DNA from: a virus
Reading direction: 5' to 3' (one strand)
Length of the DNA: 56,924 nucleotides
Virus record (IMG/VR): IMGVR_UViG_3300045781_000081
Span: 1-56,924 of that record
Shown here: one piece after another, positions 41,347 to 48,526 of the stretch
How positions within the stretch are numbered: position 1 is the first letter of the stretch
Layout: every line of letters starts with the position of its first letter
Notes under the pieces: generated by a model
What the model was told of the DNA's origin: nothing
Databases searched by the model: none
What the model saw: only the letters and a program-made list of their open reading frames with translations
Translations under genes and position numbers: made by a program

Positions 41347-41709
41347 TTACGGGTATTCGTTAGGGTGGCGCTCTACAATGTCGGCGACGGCACAAATTGA
41401 AAGCGTGCCGGTCTTGTGGTTATAAATCACGGTCGCGGTGTAGCTGTCTCCGGTGTTGATGTAGGTTAAGCCGTGGGTGCCGTGCTGGTCGTCGTCGCGG
41501 TGGGCTGCATAATCGGTGCCGTGGGTCTGTAAAGTTTTGTCTAGTCCGCTAAAAATGTATTGCAGGCGGTTTTCTGTAATCGGTCGATCTGTGAGTTTTT
41601 CCAGCTCGGCGCGGACGCGTTGCGCAAGCTCTCCGGGATCGCCTACTTTGTCCAGCCATTGCAGGCGGGCGAGTATGGTTTTAACGGTCGGTGCGTTGCA
41701 TTGTCTCAT
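41347..41709 (-). CDS. small hypothetical protein
   Basis: ATG 41709 follows AAGGAG; 120 residues. MRQCNAPTVKTILARLQWLD, LAQRVRAELEKLTDRPITEN, and a C-terminal GDSYTATVIYNHKTGTLSIC strand pair. Helical N-terminal half, beta C-terminal half. Overlaps the gene upstream (ATGA). Function unknown. Confidence 0.6.
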   Translation of the reverse strand: MRQCNAPTVKTILARLQWLDKVGDPGELAQRVRAELEKLTDRPITENRLQYIFSGLDKTLQTHGTDYAAHRDDDQHGTHGLTYINTGDSYTATVIYNHKTGTLSICAVADIVERHPNEYP

Positions 41710-41990
41710 GGTCGGCGCTCCTTGTGGTCCTCGGTTATGTTTCCGGCGGCTATCCAAACAATCCGGCGCTCGTTGTCGGTGCGGTCCTGTAGCTCGTCGG
41801 CGCTCCATGCTCCTACTTCGCGCAACTCGGCTATTAAGTCCGCGTCGCTGATGCGTGCGAGCTGGCGGCGTATAGCGGGGTGTGCAGTGAGTGCTTCTAC
41901 GTCCGCGTCACATTGGCCGGGGTGGCTGGCGCTCCGTGCCTGGTCAAGCGTCATTGTGAGAGGTGGTATGTGGTTGTGATAGGATTGCAT
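41706..41990 (-). CDS. small hypothetical protein
   Basis: 94 residues from ATG 41990, where GCGAGG is seven bases upstream; an ATG two codons earlier overlaps the previous stop (ATGA) but lies one base from that site. The protein has DQARSASHPGQCDADVEALT, then ARISDADLIAELREVGAWSA and DNERRIVWIAAGNI. It looks like a small helical domain. Function unknown. Confidence 0.58.
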   Translation of the reverse strand: MQSYHNHIPPLTMTLDQARSASHPGQCDADVEALTAHPAIRRQLARISDADLIAELREVGAWSADELQDRTDNERRIVWIAAGNITEDHKERRP

Positions 41991-41992
41991 GG

Positions 41993-42406
41993 TCATGCCT
42001 CGCCGGGTTCAAAGTCTGCGCGGTTCGCGTCAAAGTGTTTGATTTCACCTTGCACCAAAGCGTCAAGGGTGGCTCTCTGCTCCGTGGTGAGGGTGAGGTA
42101 TGCCTTGCGACTGTTGTCTGCGGTCACATTCCATTCAGCGAGTGCGGTTAGTTGCGACAGTCCGGCGGTGCGGTTCAATCGTTTGTTGTCGGCTATCTGG
42201 ATCGCTTTAACCATTGTGCCATAACCGTAGCTGCCGTTTAAAACCCAATTGATCCGCTCGGCAAATATCGCGGGGTTCTGTATCCAGCACTCGATTAATG
42301 CGGCTCGGTTCTCTGCTTTGTCCGCTCGCGGTAGTCGTTCGGCTGCGGTCACCTGGTTGGCAAAGGCTCGCAACTCCCTGTCGTGGTACTCTTTTTGGGT
42401 GCTCAT
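41993..42406 (-). CDS. hypothetical helical protein of the small-gene cluster
   Basis: 137 residues starting MSTQKEYHDRELRAFANQVT. Helices around AENRAALIECWIQNPAIFAE and NWVLNGSYGYGTMVKAIQIA, then KAYLTLTTEQRATLDALVQG. GYGTMVKAIQIADNKR is the most distinctive phrase. No catalytic motif. GGAGC lies upstream of the ATG. Confidence 0.62.
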   Translation of the reverse strand: MSTQKEYHDRELRAFANQVTAAERLPRADKAENRAALIECWIQNPAIFAERINWVLNGSYGYGTMVKAIQIADNKRLNRTAGLSQLTALAEWNVTADNSRKAYLTLTTEQRATLDALVQGEIKHFDANRADFEPGEA

Positions 42407-42427
42407 GTCGTCGGCTCCTTGGTCGGG

Positions 42428-42688
42428 TTATTTGGCTTCAAAAACACATTCAAACGTTACTTTGTCAAAATACGCGGGGTCTTTCAATCCGTGTTTTACT
42501 GCCCGGCGGCGGTAAAGTTCCCATACTTCAACCTGGCGGCGGTCGTCTCCGTATCCTCTCCAAATAGTAGCGGTCCGCACTCCATAGTTTTTCATGGTGT
42601 CACCAAAAAATGACATAGTTTTGCGAGTGAAAAAATACGATTCGTGGCCGGATTGCTCTACTTGATATTTAAGCTCGCTCGGTGTCAT
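42428..42688 (-). CDS. SYFF/MxFFGDTMxNYGVR-type small protein
   Basis: 86 residues from ATG 42688 behind GGAGG (ten bases). The core HESYFFTRKTMSFFGDTMKN, followed by YGVR, is a recurring pattern in small proteins of plasmids and phages. It is followed by a tyrosine- and arginine-rich half (VWELYRRRAVKHG). It may form a small beta-hairpin/helix domain. Function unknown; families with this pattern occur in mobile elements. Confidence 0.66.
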   Translation of the reverse strand: MTPSELKYQVEQSGHESYFFTRKTMSFFGDTMKNYGVRTATIWRGYGDDRRQVEVWELYRRRAVKHGLKDPAYFDKVTFECVFEAK

Positions 42689-42693
42689 GTTGT

Positions 42694-43020
42694 CTAATCC
42701 TCCGTGTTGGTGCGGCGTCGGTTGTGTTCCACCTGGGCGGTGTGTGCCTGGTCTGCGGTGTCGTGCGAGCTGCACCATACACCACAGAACCTAAGTACAG
42801 CACGTACCGTGGGCGCTCCGGTGTGCTCCCATGTGATGGTGTAACGGGCGTCGGCTGGCTGCGGGGTGGGTCTGGTCCCTGCGTGCGGCGTGCGGGGCGT
42901 GGTGGCCGTCCTGGTGCGTGTGGTGCCGTGCAGGCGGGTACGCGTCGCGGCTGCTAGTACAAGCGGCGCGGGCGGCTGCATGGCGGCAATTAATGCGGGG
43001 TGCGTGTGCTGTCTGGTCAT
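42694..43020 (-). CDS. hypothetical protein, first gene of the leftward cluster
   Basis: 108 residues. The N-terminal 60 are low-complexity, rich in T, R and P (TRTRTATTPRTPHAGTRP). The C-terminal 45 (DARYTITWEHTGAPTVRAVL, then FCGVWCSSHDTADQAHTAQ) form a compact domain. It follows the promoter at 43061-43089. Function unknown; it heads nine overlapping genes on one transcript. Confidence 0.55.
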   Translation of the reverse strand: MTRQHTHPALIAAMQPPAPLVLAAATRTRLHGTTRTRTATTPRTPHAGTRPTPQPADARYTITWEHTGAPTVRAVLRFCGVWCSSHDTADQAHTAQVEHNRRRTNTED

Positions 43021-43060
43021 GGTGTCGGCCTCCGGGGCGGTGTTTAACTGTCGATGGCTA

Positions 43061-43089
43061 TTTATACCGCCTTATTCCCCTATAGGCAA
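43061..43089 (-). promoter_or_regulatory. leftward promoter for the small-gene cluster
   Basis: On the - strand TTGCCT (43089-43084) and TATAAA (43066-43061) stand exactly 17 bases apart. The first gene's ATG is 41 bases downstream, with GGAGGC between. The spacer contains the CCTATAGG palindrome that recurs in this region. A rightward promoter lies about 350 bases away, so this is a divergent control region. Confidence 0.55.
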
Positions 43090-43142
43090 TAGGCAAAATG
43101 ATTATAAATTTTTAATGGTTGCGGGGTCCGCTCCGGGTACCT

Positions 43143-43255
43143 GGTCGGACCGGCGGCGGCTCGTCGTGCTCTCTCCTGGAGGGTCGGACCGGCGGCGGCT
43201 CGTCGTGCTCTCTCCTGGAGGGTCGGACCGGCGGCGGCTCGTCGTGCTCTCTCCT
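43143..43255. repeat. 39-bp tandem repeat, 2.9 copies
   Basis: Three consecutive copies of a 39-base unit starting GGTCGGACCGGCGGCGGCTC begin at 43143, 43182 and 43221. The first two are complete and identical; the third ends after 35 bases and runs into CTATAGG. Each unit contains the inverted pair GGTCGGACC. There are no spacers, so it is not a CRISPR array. It lies between two divergent operons and may hold regulator or replication-protein sites. No gene crosses it. Confidence 0.85.
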
Positions 43256-43411
43256 ATAGGCCCACCCCTATGGTCCTATAGGGGCGCTAAATATTCCCGC
43301 CGCGCCGGCATCGCCGTGGTGAATCGGTCCGTAGCCGCTACAAACAGCAAATGGTTTCAGCGCGGTGGTTGAGACAGAATCGTAAATTCTGCGGGACAAT
43401 TTTTATTTTGC

Positions 43412-43441
43412 TTGACTCGTAGCGGTCGGTCGTTGTAATGT
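43412..43441 (+). promoter_or_regulatory. rightward promoter for the early small-gene operon
   Basis: TTGACT (43412-43417) and TAATGT (43436-43441) with an 18-base spacer precede the ATG at 43478, whose AGGAGGAATT leader is perfect. The stretch before it (43385-43411) is AT-rich, which could act as an UP-type element. It is the only plausible rightward promoter here. Confidence 0.5.
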
Positions 43442-43477
43442 GGCGTCACACTGTAATCACATCCACCAGGAGGAATT

Positions 43478-43909
43478 ATGCAAACCCCGTCACTCGCTAC
43501 GACACCCGACAACGGAACACCTTGGGTAACCACTCTCGCCGCGATCCGCGCAAAATCACCCTGTCAGCCCGGTTGGGAAAAGTTGCTTAAAACGCTCGGC
43601 AAAACCCTCGCCGACGACGAACCGTTGTTGTTGTTGTTGTTGTTGTTGACGACAATCTTGGAAAGTAAGGGTCTGGACGACACGTTATGGGCACTTCGCA
43701 CCATCACAAACCACGACCGAGAGATTCGTTTGCTCGCCGTCCGGTATGCGCGTCGTGTGCAACATCTCATGACAGACCCGCGTAGTATCAACGCACTTGA
43801 TGTACCGGAACAATTCGCTAAAGGTGAAGTGGATGAAAACGTTCGGGAGGCGGCTGGGGAGGTGCAAAAAGCAGAACTGCTACGCATCATATCAGGTGGT
43901 GGGTACTGA
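43478..43909 (+). CDS. conserved phage protein with a poly-leucine microsatellite
   Basis: 143 residues behind AGGAGG. IRAKSPCQPGWEKLLKTLGK, then TLADDEP, LESKGLDDTLWALR, HDREIRLLAVRYARRVQHLM and QKAELLRII form a pattern found in several phages and prophages, function unknown. After DDEP the sequence has eight leucines in a row, seven of them from a (TTG) repeat at about 43624-43649; relatives I recall have only a short LxLL here. It is mostly helical, likely an early protein. Confidence 0.72.
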   Translation: MQTPSLATTPDNGTPWVTTLAAIRAKSPCQPGWEKLLKTLGKTLADDEPLLLLLLLLTTILESKGLDDTLWALRTITNHDREIRLLAVRYARRVQHLMTDPRSINALDVPEQFAKGEVDENVREAAGEVQKAELLRIISGGGY

Positions 43910-43910
43910 T

Positions 43911-44111
43911 ATGTGTGATCATAACCACTGCGTATGCAAAGACTGCGGGCGGGAGGATAGCGCGAAGTCGCTGTTCAGCTCGATACCGAGTGCAGCAAAA
44001 CAGGCGGCGCGTGTAGCGAACGCCAAGAAGCCGCGTCCAGGCGCACGGGGTCCGCGTGGTCCTCGCGTCACGGACGTTAAGAGAGGGGTGAGTCATGAAA
44101 GTAAGGACTAA
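43911..44111 (+). CDS. small zinc-knuckle basic protein
   Basis: 66 residues from ATG 43911. MCDHNHCVCKDCGREDSAKS gives C, H, H, C, C and C, a compact metal-binding knuckle. The tail is basic and rich in K, P, G and R (NAKKPRPGARGPRGPR). It may bind nucleic acid. It overlaps the next gene by 17 bases. Confidence 0.6.
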   Translation: MCDHNHCVCKDCGREDSAKSLFSSIPSAAKQAARVANAKKPRPGARGPRGPRVTDVKRGVSHESKD

Positions 44112-44334
44112 GGATTTCCGTTGGAAAGATACCGAAATGGAATTGTCCGACCTGCTCACACCGACCAACGATGACGACGGTATCGCCGAGCGAGCGTATG
44201 CTTTGGCTCAGACCAACGCCGAGGTGATTGGTCGGCTCGTTGCTCATTTGGTGGAAACCGGCGCGATACTCCTGCCCGACGCGCTCACCATCTGCGGCGT
44301 GTACGGGGAAGTGGAGGAGGTGACCGGTGAGTAA
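44095..44334 (+). CDS. small acidic helical protein
   Basis: 79 residues: MKVRTKDFRWKDTEMELSDL, then AYALAQTNAEVIGRLVAHLV and ICGVYGEVEEVTGE. Mostly helical and acidic. The ATG follows GAGAGGGG. The final codons belong to a 20-base block repeated at the next junction. Function unknown. Confidence 0.6.
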   Translation: MKVRTKDFRWKDTEMELSDLLTPTNDDDGIAERAYALAQTNAEVIGRLVAHLVETGAILLPDALTICGVYGEVEEVTGE

Positions 44335-44542
44335 TCCCAGACCTTTCAAACACCCCATAATCGGTCAGGAAGCGATTTGTGGCGATGGGTTGGGGAGGGT
44401 TGTTGCGTTCAGAGATGTATTTCCAGACCAGTGGATACAAGTGAAAACCTACGTTGACAACCGGTCATGTATGTGGTCGCCGGACAACGTGGAATTGGTA
44501 TGTATCCACCGATGCCAGTGCAAGGAGGTGACCGGTGAGTAA
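44327..44542 (+). CDS. small beta-rich hypothetical protein
   Basis: 71 residues from GTG 44327, seven bases after AGGAGG, overlapping the upstream stop. MSNPRPFKHPIIGQEAICGD, then LGRVVAFRDVFPDQWIQVKT suggest a small SH3-like barrel. It ends EVTGE like its predecessor because the junction sequence is duplicated. Function unknown. Confidence 0.6.
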   Translation: MSNPRPFKHPIIGQEAICGDGLGRVVAFRDVFPDQWIQVKTYVDNRSCMWSPDNVELVCIHRCQCKEVTGE

Positions 44543-44660
44543 CTGGCAGTCGGAAATGGAGCAAGTGCGGTACTTACAGGTGCGAATCGTCGCCGCGTGC
44601 ATAGTAATTGCAGCGGCCTACGGGGTCGCACATGTCATGGGGGTGAGGTATGCCGGATAA
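44535..44660 (+). CDS. 41-residue membrane peptide
   Basis: GTG 44535 behind AGGAGG. MSNWQSEMEQVRYLQVRIVA is followed by ACIVIAAAYGVAHVMG, one membrane helix with a short amphipathic N-terminal segment. The start overlaps the upstream stop in the same GTGAGTAA arrangement as the previous gene. It overlaps the next gene by 11 bases. Function unknown. Confidence 0.55.
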   Translation: MSNWQSEMEQVRYLQVRIVAACIVIAAAYGVAHVMGVRYAG

Positions 44661-44853
44661 TCGGCTGGAGGGCGTTGTATCGTGTCTGGAGTGTCCCAAG
44701 TTCGACCGCAGCGAGGCACCGTGCAAATGGCGTATTGGCGGTAACGATTGCCCGCGTCGTGAGGACGTGACGGGCTGCACGGAGTGCGCAGACTACAACA
44801 CGACCATTATTGTGTCGGTGAGCGAGTGCTGCGGACGGGCGGTGCCGGTATGA
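44650..44853 (+). CDS. small cysteine-rich protein
   Basis: 67 residues with nine cysteines: SCLECPKFDRSEAPCKW, GNDCPRREDV, GCTECADY and SECCGR. The spacing allows two zinc sites. The ATG overlaps the end of the membrane peptide gene, and its stop overlaps the MazG-like start (ATGA). Function unknown. Confidence 0.6.
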   Translation: MPDNRLEGVVSCLECPKFDRSEAPCKWRIGGNDCPRREDVTGCTECADYNTTIIVSVSECCGRAVPV

Positions 44854-45278
44854 GTGCTGCCGGCAAACTGATAGCCGAGATGGAGGGTGAGTTCAACGCT
44901 AAAACCAATCAGATGATTGAGCGGCACGCTGAACAAATTACCCAGCTCATGCTCGACCGCGACTGGTTGACTACTGTCGGTGGTGCGATCCACGCCAACA
45001 AACTGCGTCACGGTTGGAAGGTAACAGGTCGTGGTGCGTTTGAATCGGACCCGGAGCAGGTCTTGGCGGTGCTCATGCTTGTGGTTACAGAGGTCGCCGA
45101 GGCAGCGGAAGCGGTGCGTAAAACGGATGAACTGAATTTCCGCGAGGAATTGGCCGACATTGTGATCCGCGTGATCGGCTTGGCGCACGGTATGGGTATC
45201 GACATGCGAGCGGAGATTTTGGCAAAGGTCGAGAAGAATTCAACGCGGGAACACAAACATGGAGGTAAGCGGGTATGA
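44850..45278 (+). CDS. MazG-like nucleotide pyrophosphohydrolase
   Basis: 142 residues from ATG 44850. The all-alpha NTP pyrophosphatase motif is present: VVTEVAEAAEAVRK followed by FREELADIVIRVIGLAHG, where the E-x3-E and E-x2-D residues bind magnesium. Upstream helices include RDWLTTVGGAIHANKLRHG. The enzyme hydrolyses (d)NTPs or alarmones to monophosphates. In phages this may clean unwanted nucleotides or blunt the stringent response. It is in the early operon. Confidence 0.8.
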   Translation: MSAAGKLIAEMEGEFNAKTNQMIERHAEQITQLMLDRDWLTTVGGAIHANKLRHGWKVTGRGAFESDPEQVLAVLMLVVTEVAEAAEAVRKTDELNFREELADIVIRVIGLAHGMGIDMRAEILAKVEKNSTREHKHGGKRV

Positions 45279-45553
45279 AATGCAGCGACTGTAAGTATCA
45301 CATTGACGAGGATACTGGATATTCCAACTGGACCGTTGAAGGGACGGACATAGACTGTCTGTTAAAACTGAACCCTGGGTTGCCCAAAGATAGGTGGTAT
45401 AATGAAGACCCGGTTTTGGATTTTGCTAACCAGTGCGAGAAATTCGTAGAAGGACCGGGTGTTGAAGTCGATGTCGATATTGGGTTAGGTGATTTGATGA
45501 ATTATTCCGATGATCCTGAGATAAAAGAATTACTTAGTAAACGGAGTCTGTAA
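45275..45553 (+). CDS. conserved phage protein with CSDCKYH motif
   Basis: 92 residues. MKCSDCKYHIDEDTGYSNWT, then GTDIDCLLKLNPGLPKDRWY and FANQCEKF. Phages encode relatives with nearly the same order (CSDCKYHxxEDYGYSNYTVEG). Four conserved cysteines suggest a metal or disulfide site. Acidic C-terminal half. Last gene before the terminator. Function unknown. Confidence 0.75.
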   Translation: MKCSDCKYHIDEDTGYSNWTVEGTDIDCLLKLNPGLPKDRWYNEDPVLDFANQCEKFVEGPGVEVDVDIGLGDLMNYSDDPEIKELLSKRSL

Positions 45554-45561
45554 AAACGAAA

Positions 45562-45600
45562 CAAGGGCGGTTCACCTCATAAGTGAACCGCCCTTTCTTT
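45562..45600 (+). terminator. strong bidirectional terminator
   Basis: AAGGGCGGTTCAC (45562-45574) and GTGAACCGCCCTT (45582-45594) make a perfect 13-base stem with a seven-base loop. A T-rich tail TCTTTATG follows on the + strand, and on the other strand the tail is TGTTTCGTTTTTAC. It ends the rightward small-gene operon and would also stop leftward transcripts from the replication block at 45650-52307. It lies 48 bases past the last leftward gene. Confidence 0.93.
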
Positions 45601-45649
45601 ATGTTCAACCGCTGGCACCCACTGGTGCGCTACAGAAAGCATTTTTCTG

Positions 45650-45772
45650 TCATAACCATCCGCACCATGTCAATATCCAAAGAGGCAACCAAACAATAAT
45701 CAAACCTGTCATGCCGACTATAACTAACCAAACACCAAACGAGGCTGTGACCGAGCCAATCCGTATCATCAT
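45650..45772 (-). CDS. 40-residue membrane protein
   Basis: ATG 45772 has a perfect GGAGG five bases upstream, inside the end of the prim-pol gene. MMIRIGSVTASFGVWLVIVG, then MTGLIIVWLPLWILTWCGWL: almost wholly hydrophobic, enough for one long or two short membrane helices, tryptophan-rich at the C-terminus. It is the last gene of the leftward replication operon. Function unknown. Confidence 0.65.
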   Translation of the reverse strand: MMIRIGSVTASFGVWLVIVGMTGLIIVWLPLWILTWCGWL

Positions 45773-45773
45773 G

Positions 45774-48194
45774 TTACCCTCCTGCCGTTGCGAACGCCGG
45801 GCACGCCGCGCCAGGTGCTGCCGCTCCAATCTGGCAGTCCAGATAATGCTTGACGATTTCCACGTTGCCGACGATGTTGCCGACGATGTGTCCAATTTTG
45901 ATATAAAGCACAGGTTTCCCTATCAGACCGCAGGCGTCCTTTATGTTGTTGTTCACCTGCCCGTTTGCTAGTCCGGGGTGACGTTCGTACCCCAAACCGC
46001 GCATCATTTCCTTGCGTTTCACATGAGGCATCCGGTTGTTCATGTTGTTGTCCTTGAGCAACTTGTCGAGCGCCAGGCTTGACACCCAACCACCGATAAA
46101 ACCGGGTTGACCATTTGTTATGGCTGCGGCAACCTCCTGCTCGATGTTGCCGAGCGACAGACTCACCGCCTCGTCGCTGCTGCTGGATCGGGGAGCTTCC
46201 TGACAGTCGCGGGCCGGGTTCAGCTCGGCACACAGCGCGTATTTGTGCAGGTAGTCACATACAACAGCGTAGCCGTAGTTCGCACCGTGTTCCGCGTACT
46301 TCCCGCGCCCGGTAAACCAGTCGTAGAGGTCCGGGAAGTAGGAGCCGCCCATGCCGTCGCGCATCTTGTCGGACTTGCACTGCTGCGCGGTGTAGAGGAT
46401 GGTGTAGCGGCGCTGGTCGGCGGTGGTCGGCACACCATCCTTGTGGTTGGTACACATGACGCCGTTGGCGCGGTTGTCGCCGGTCACCTGGTCGCGTCCC
46501 TTCCCTTCGATCTGGATACGGTCGTTGGTCACAATCGCCTTGAACGCCTCCAGGAAGTCGCGCCGGTCGTTGACGTAAATTTCTTCGATCCCGATGAACA
46601 GTTTACCGACAATCCAGGAGTTGAATTTCGCTCCATTTCGTGCCATGTCGTCCACGTTCGGCAGATGGGAATACCGTTGCCCCACCGCGTGCGCCAGGCA
46701 CCGTATTATGGCACTCTTGCCGTTTCCTTCTGTGCCTTGGATAACCGGCCACCACTGAAATTTCGTGCCGGGGTTCTGAACCATCGACGCCATGTAGGTG
46801 AGCAGGATTTCCCGGTCGCGGTCCACCGGCAGTATCTTGCGCAGGAGCGACAGAAACGGTGTAGCATCGCCAGCAACGCGCCGGGTCTGTACCGGGGTGA
46901 ATGTGTTTACCGTGCGGCGGTTTTCTTCCACGGTGATAGCTCCAGCGGGTTGCTCCGGTCGGAAACAAACAGCGTGCGCTTTGGGGAACGACACAGCTTG
47001 GGATTTGGTGAAACATTCAAAAGCGGATTTGGTCGTTTTGGTCGCCTGGGAGTCCATGACGAAAAGTCGCCCGCCATACTCAACGTCGAACTGATCCGGT
47101 TTGAGCAGGTCGCCGTCCGGCACCAGCACACAATGACCCTGACGGATATAGCAGCATCCTTTAAAGAATTCCGGTTGCTCGCTGACGGTGCAGTAGGCAA
47201 CGCCGACGCCGGTAATCTCACCTGTCACCGGGTCGATGTGCTGCGTGGGGGCGGGCGCGGCAGGCTTGTCACCGAGCACTTTGCTGCACTGCCCAACTGC
47301 CTTTAGCACGCTGCGCTGCATGTACTGCTCGATGTGGTGACGTTCGGGCCGGAACAACGACGACATGCGGAACAGGCGGTCAATGCGGGCGCAATCCTTA
47401 CCAGTCCAGAACGCGAGGTGCTGCATAAGCGCAGCGTCGGCGGCGGACGCGTCATAACCGCTACCATGGTTATCCGGGTAAGTACGCAAGAGCGGTTCGT
47501 AGTTGGCGGACCATAAGTCTTGCACGGTGGCTTTACCACCCATGACAGCGGCAGCGGATGGTTTCGACAGGAGGATGCGGGACAGCAGGTCGTTGTCGTC
47601 GGTCGGTCCGTTCCAGGTGGGGTCCGGTCCGGTTGTCCATTCGGTTGACGGCGTTGCCACATCGCTGCCGGACCATCCCGGCCAGGCCAGCAGAGGTGCC
47701 AGGTCAGCGGGGCGGCTTGCGTCACCCTGCGCGTGGTAACCGGTCAGAGTGATAAAGTGACCTTTGTTAAAACCGTAGAGGTCGATCTGGTATGTTTTGT
47801 TCGACTCAGGATGGTTACCGAGCGGCGGGCAGGTGCCTATGATGTGTAAACCAGTTCCTGACGGCGACACTTCACAGTAGCACCCTGCATAATGAGCACA
47901 TATCTGTTGGGCGACGGGTGACCAGGTGCCGTCCGGCTGGAGCTGACCGTCGAGGTCGATACAGAAAAACGGGTCGGTTGCTTCAAACGAAAAACCTATT
48001 CCAGTTGCACCGCTTCCGGGTAGCGCGGCCAACGCCTCGGCACCCGTCATGCGGTTGGCAGGATCACGGTGACTGGCTTTCCAACCGGTGCGTGGGTCGA
48101 TGGAGATTTTGTCCATTTTACCCGGACGCGTTGTCGAGGGTATAGCTTTCCAAAGCACGAACTGGCGGTAGGCAGCCATGGCTTGAGGTATCAC
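45774..48194 (-). CDS. primase-polymerase/helicase, NrS-1-like
   Basis: GTG 48194 behind AGGAGG gives 806 residues. Residues 1-190 are an archaeo-eukaryotic-type prim-pol domain: FVLWKAIPSTT, FFCIDLDG with the two metal-binding aspartates, SPSGTGLHIIGTC with the histidine, and YQIDLYGFNKGHFITLTGY. The C-terminal half is an SF3-type (D5/VE-like) helicase: Walker A GTEGNGKSAIIRCLAHAVG, Walker B LFIGIEEIY, and a sensor TNHKDGVP then RRY. It likely primes and unwinds DNA for the family A polymerase. The layout resembles phage NrS-1 polymerase. Confidence 0.88.
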   Translation of the reverse strand: MIPQAMAAYRQFVLWKAIPSTTRPGKMDKISIDPRTGWKASHRDPANRMTGAEALAALPGSGATGIGFSFEATDPFFCIDLDGQLQPDGTWSPVAQQICAHYAGCYCEVSPSGTGLHIIGTCPPLGNHPESNKTYQIDLYGFNKGHFITLTGYHAQGDASRPADLAPLLAWPGWSGSDVATPSTEWTTGPDPTWNGPTDDNDLLSRILLSKPSAAAVMGGKATVQDLWSANYEPLLRTYPDNHGSGYDASAADAALMQHLAFWTGKDCARIDRLFRMSSLFRPERHHIEQYMQRSVLKAVGQCSKVLGDKPAAPAPTQHIDPVTGEITGVGVAYCTVSEQPEFFKGCCYIRQGHCVLVPDGDLLKPDQFDVEYGGRLFVMDSQATKTTKSAFECFTKSQAVSFPKAHAVCFRPEQPAGAITVEENRRTVNTFTPVQTRRVAGDATPFLSLLRKILPVDRDREILLTYMASMVQNPGTKFQWWPVIQGTEGNGKSAIIRCLAHAVGQRYSHLPNVDDMARNGAKFNSWIVGKLFIGIEEIYVNDRRDFLEAFKAIVTNDRIQIEGKGRDQVTGDNRANGVMCTNHKDGVPTTADQRRYTILYTAQQCKSDKMRDGMGGSYFPDLYDWFTGRGKYAEHGANYGYAVVCDYLHKYALCAELNPARDCQEAPRSSSSDEAVSLSLGNIEQEVAAAITNGQPGFIGGWVSSLALDKLLKDNNMNNRMPHVKRKEMMRGLGYERHPGLANGQVNNNIKDACGLIGKPVLYIKIGHIVGNIVGNVEIVKHYLDCQIGAAAPGAACPAFATAGG

Positions 48195-48202
48195 GTCGCC
48201 TC

Positions 48203-48526
48203 CTAGTGGTTCGTCGCAATCCAATGAATAGCGGCCTGTCTCAGTGCAGGCGGGCACGCTAAAATATGTGGGCACCGATGTATAGCAGCCTCACCGATAA
48301 TCTGCAAGATTTCATGTTCGATGGCGTGCGCTATGACAGCGGCACGGAGCGAGTCGGCGGTGTAGTAGTGCAGCACCAGGCCGATTGACACATTTGCCTC
48401 GCGGGCGACGGCAGAGCAACTGGTGCGGGAGTATCCGTCGCGGGTGGCAACTGCGATCGCAGCGGTGAGTATTCCGAGAGCGCGGGCGTCGGGTTCCAGG
48501 CGTCGGGGTGCGGTGGGGGTGGTCAT
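48203..48526 (-). CDS. TetR-like HTH regulator
   Basis: 107 residues behind GGAGG. ILTAAIAVATRDGYSRTSCS, then AVAREANVSIGLVLHYY is the TetR N-terminal helix-turn-helix, with a short helical C-terminus (AIEHEILQIIGEAAIH) instead of a full ligand domain. Many phages encode this compact form. It probably regulates the replication or small-gene operons. Overlaps the nuclease gene stop (ATGA). Confidence 0.75.
   Translation of the reverse strand: MTTPTAPRRLEPDARALGILTAAIAVATRDGYSRTSCSAVAREANVSIGLVLHYYTADSLRAAVIAHAIEHEILQIIGEAAIHRCPHILACPPALRQAAIHWIATNH

Noticed and set aside
43143-43255. CRISPR array
   Set aside because: The repeats are directly adjacent with no spacers, and there are no cas genes.
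43078-43280. Phage RNA polymerase promoters built on CCTATAGG
   Set aside because: The palindrome recurs (near 38758, 43079, 43253, 43269), but no single-subunit RNA polymerase gene is present and no longer shared sequence surrounds the motif.
46107-47306. 399-residue open frame on the + strand
   Set aside because: Antisense to the prim-pol/helicase, whose motifs are intact. No ribosome site and no recognisable domain.
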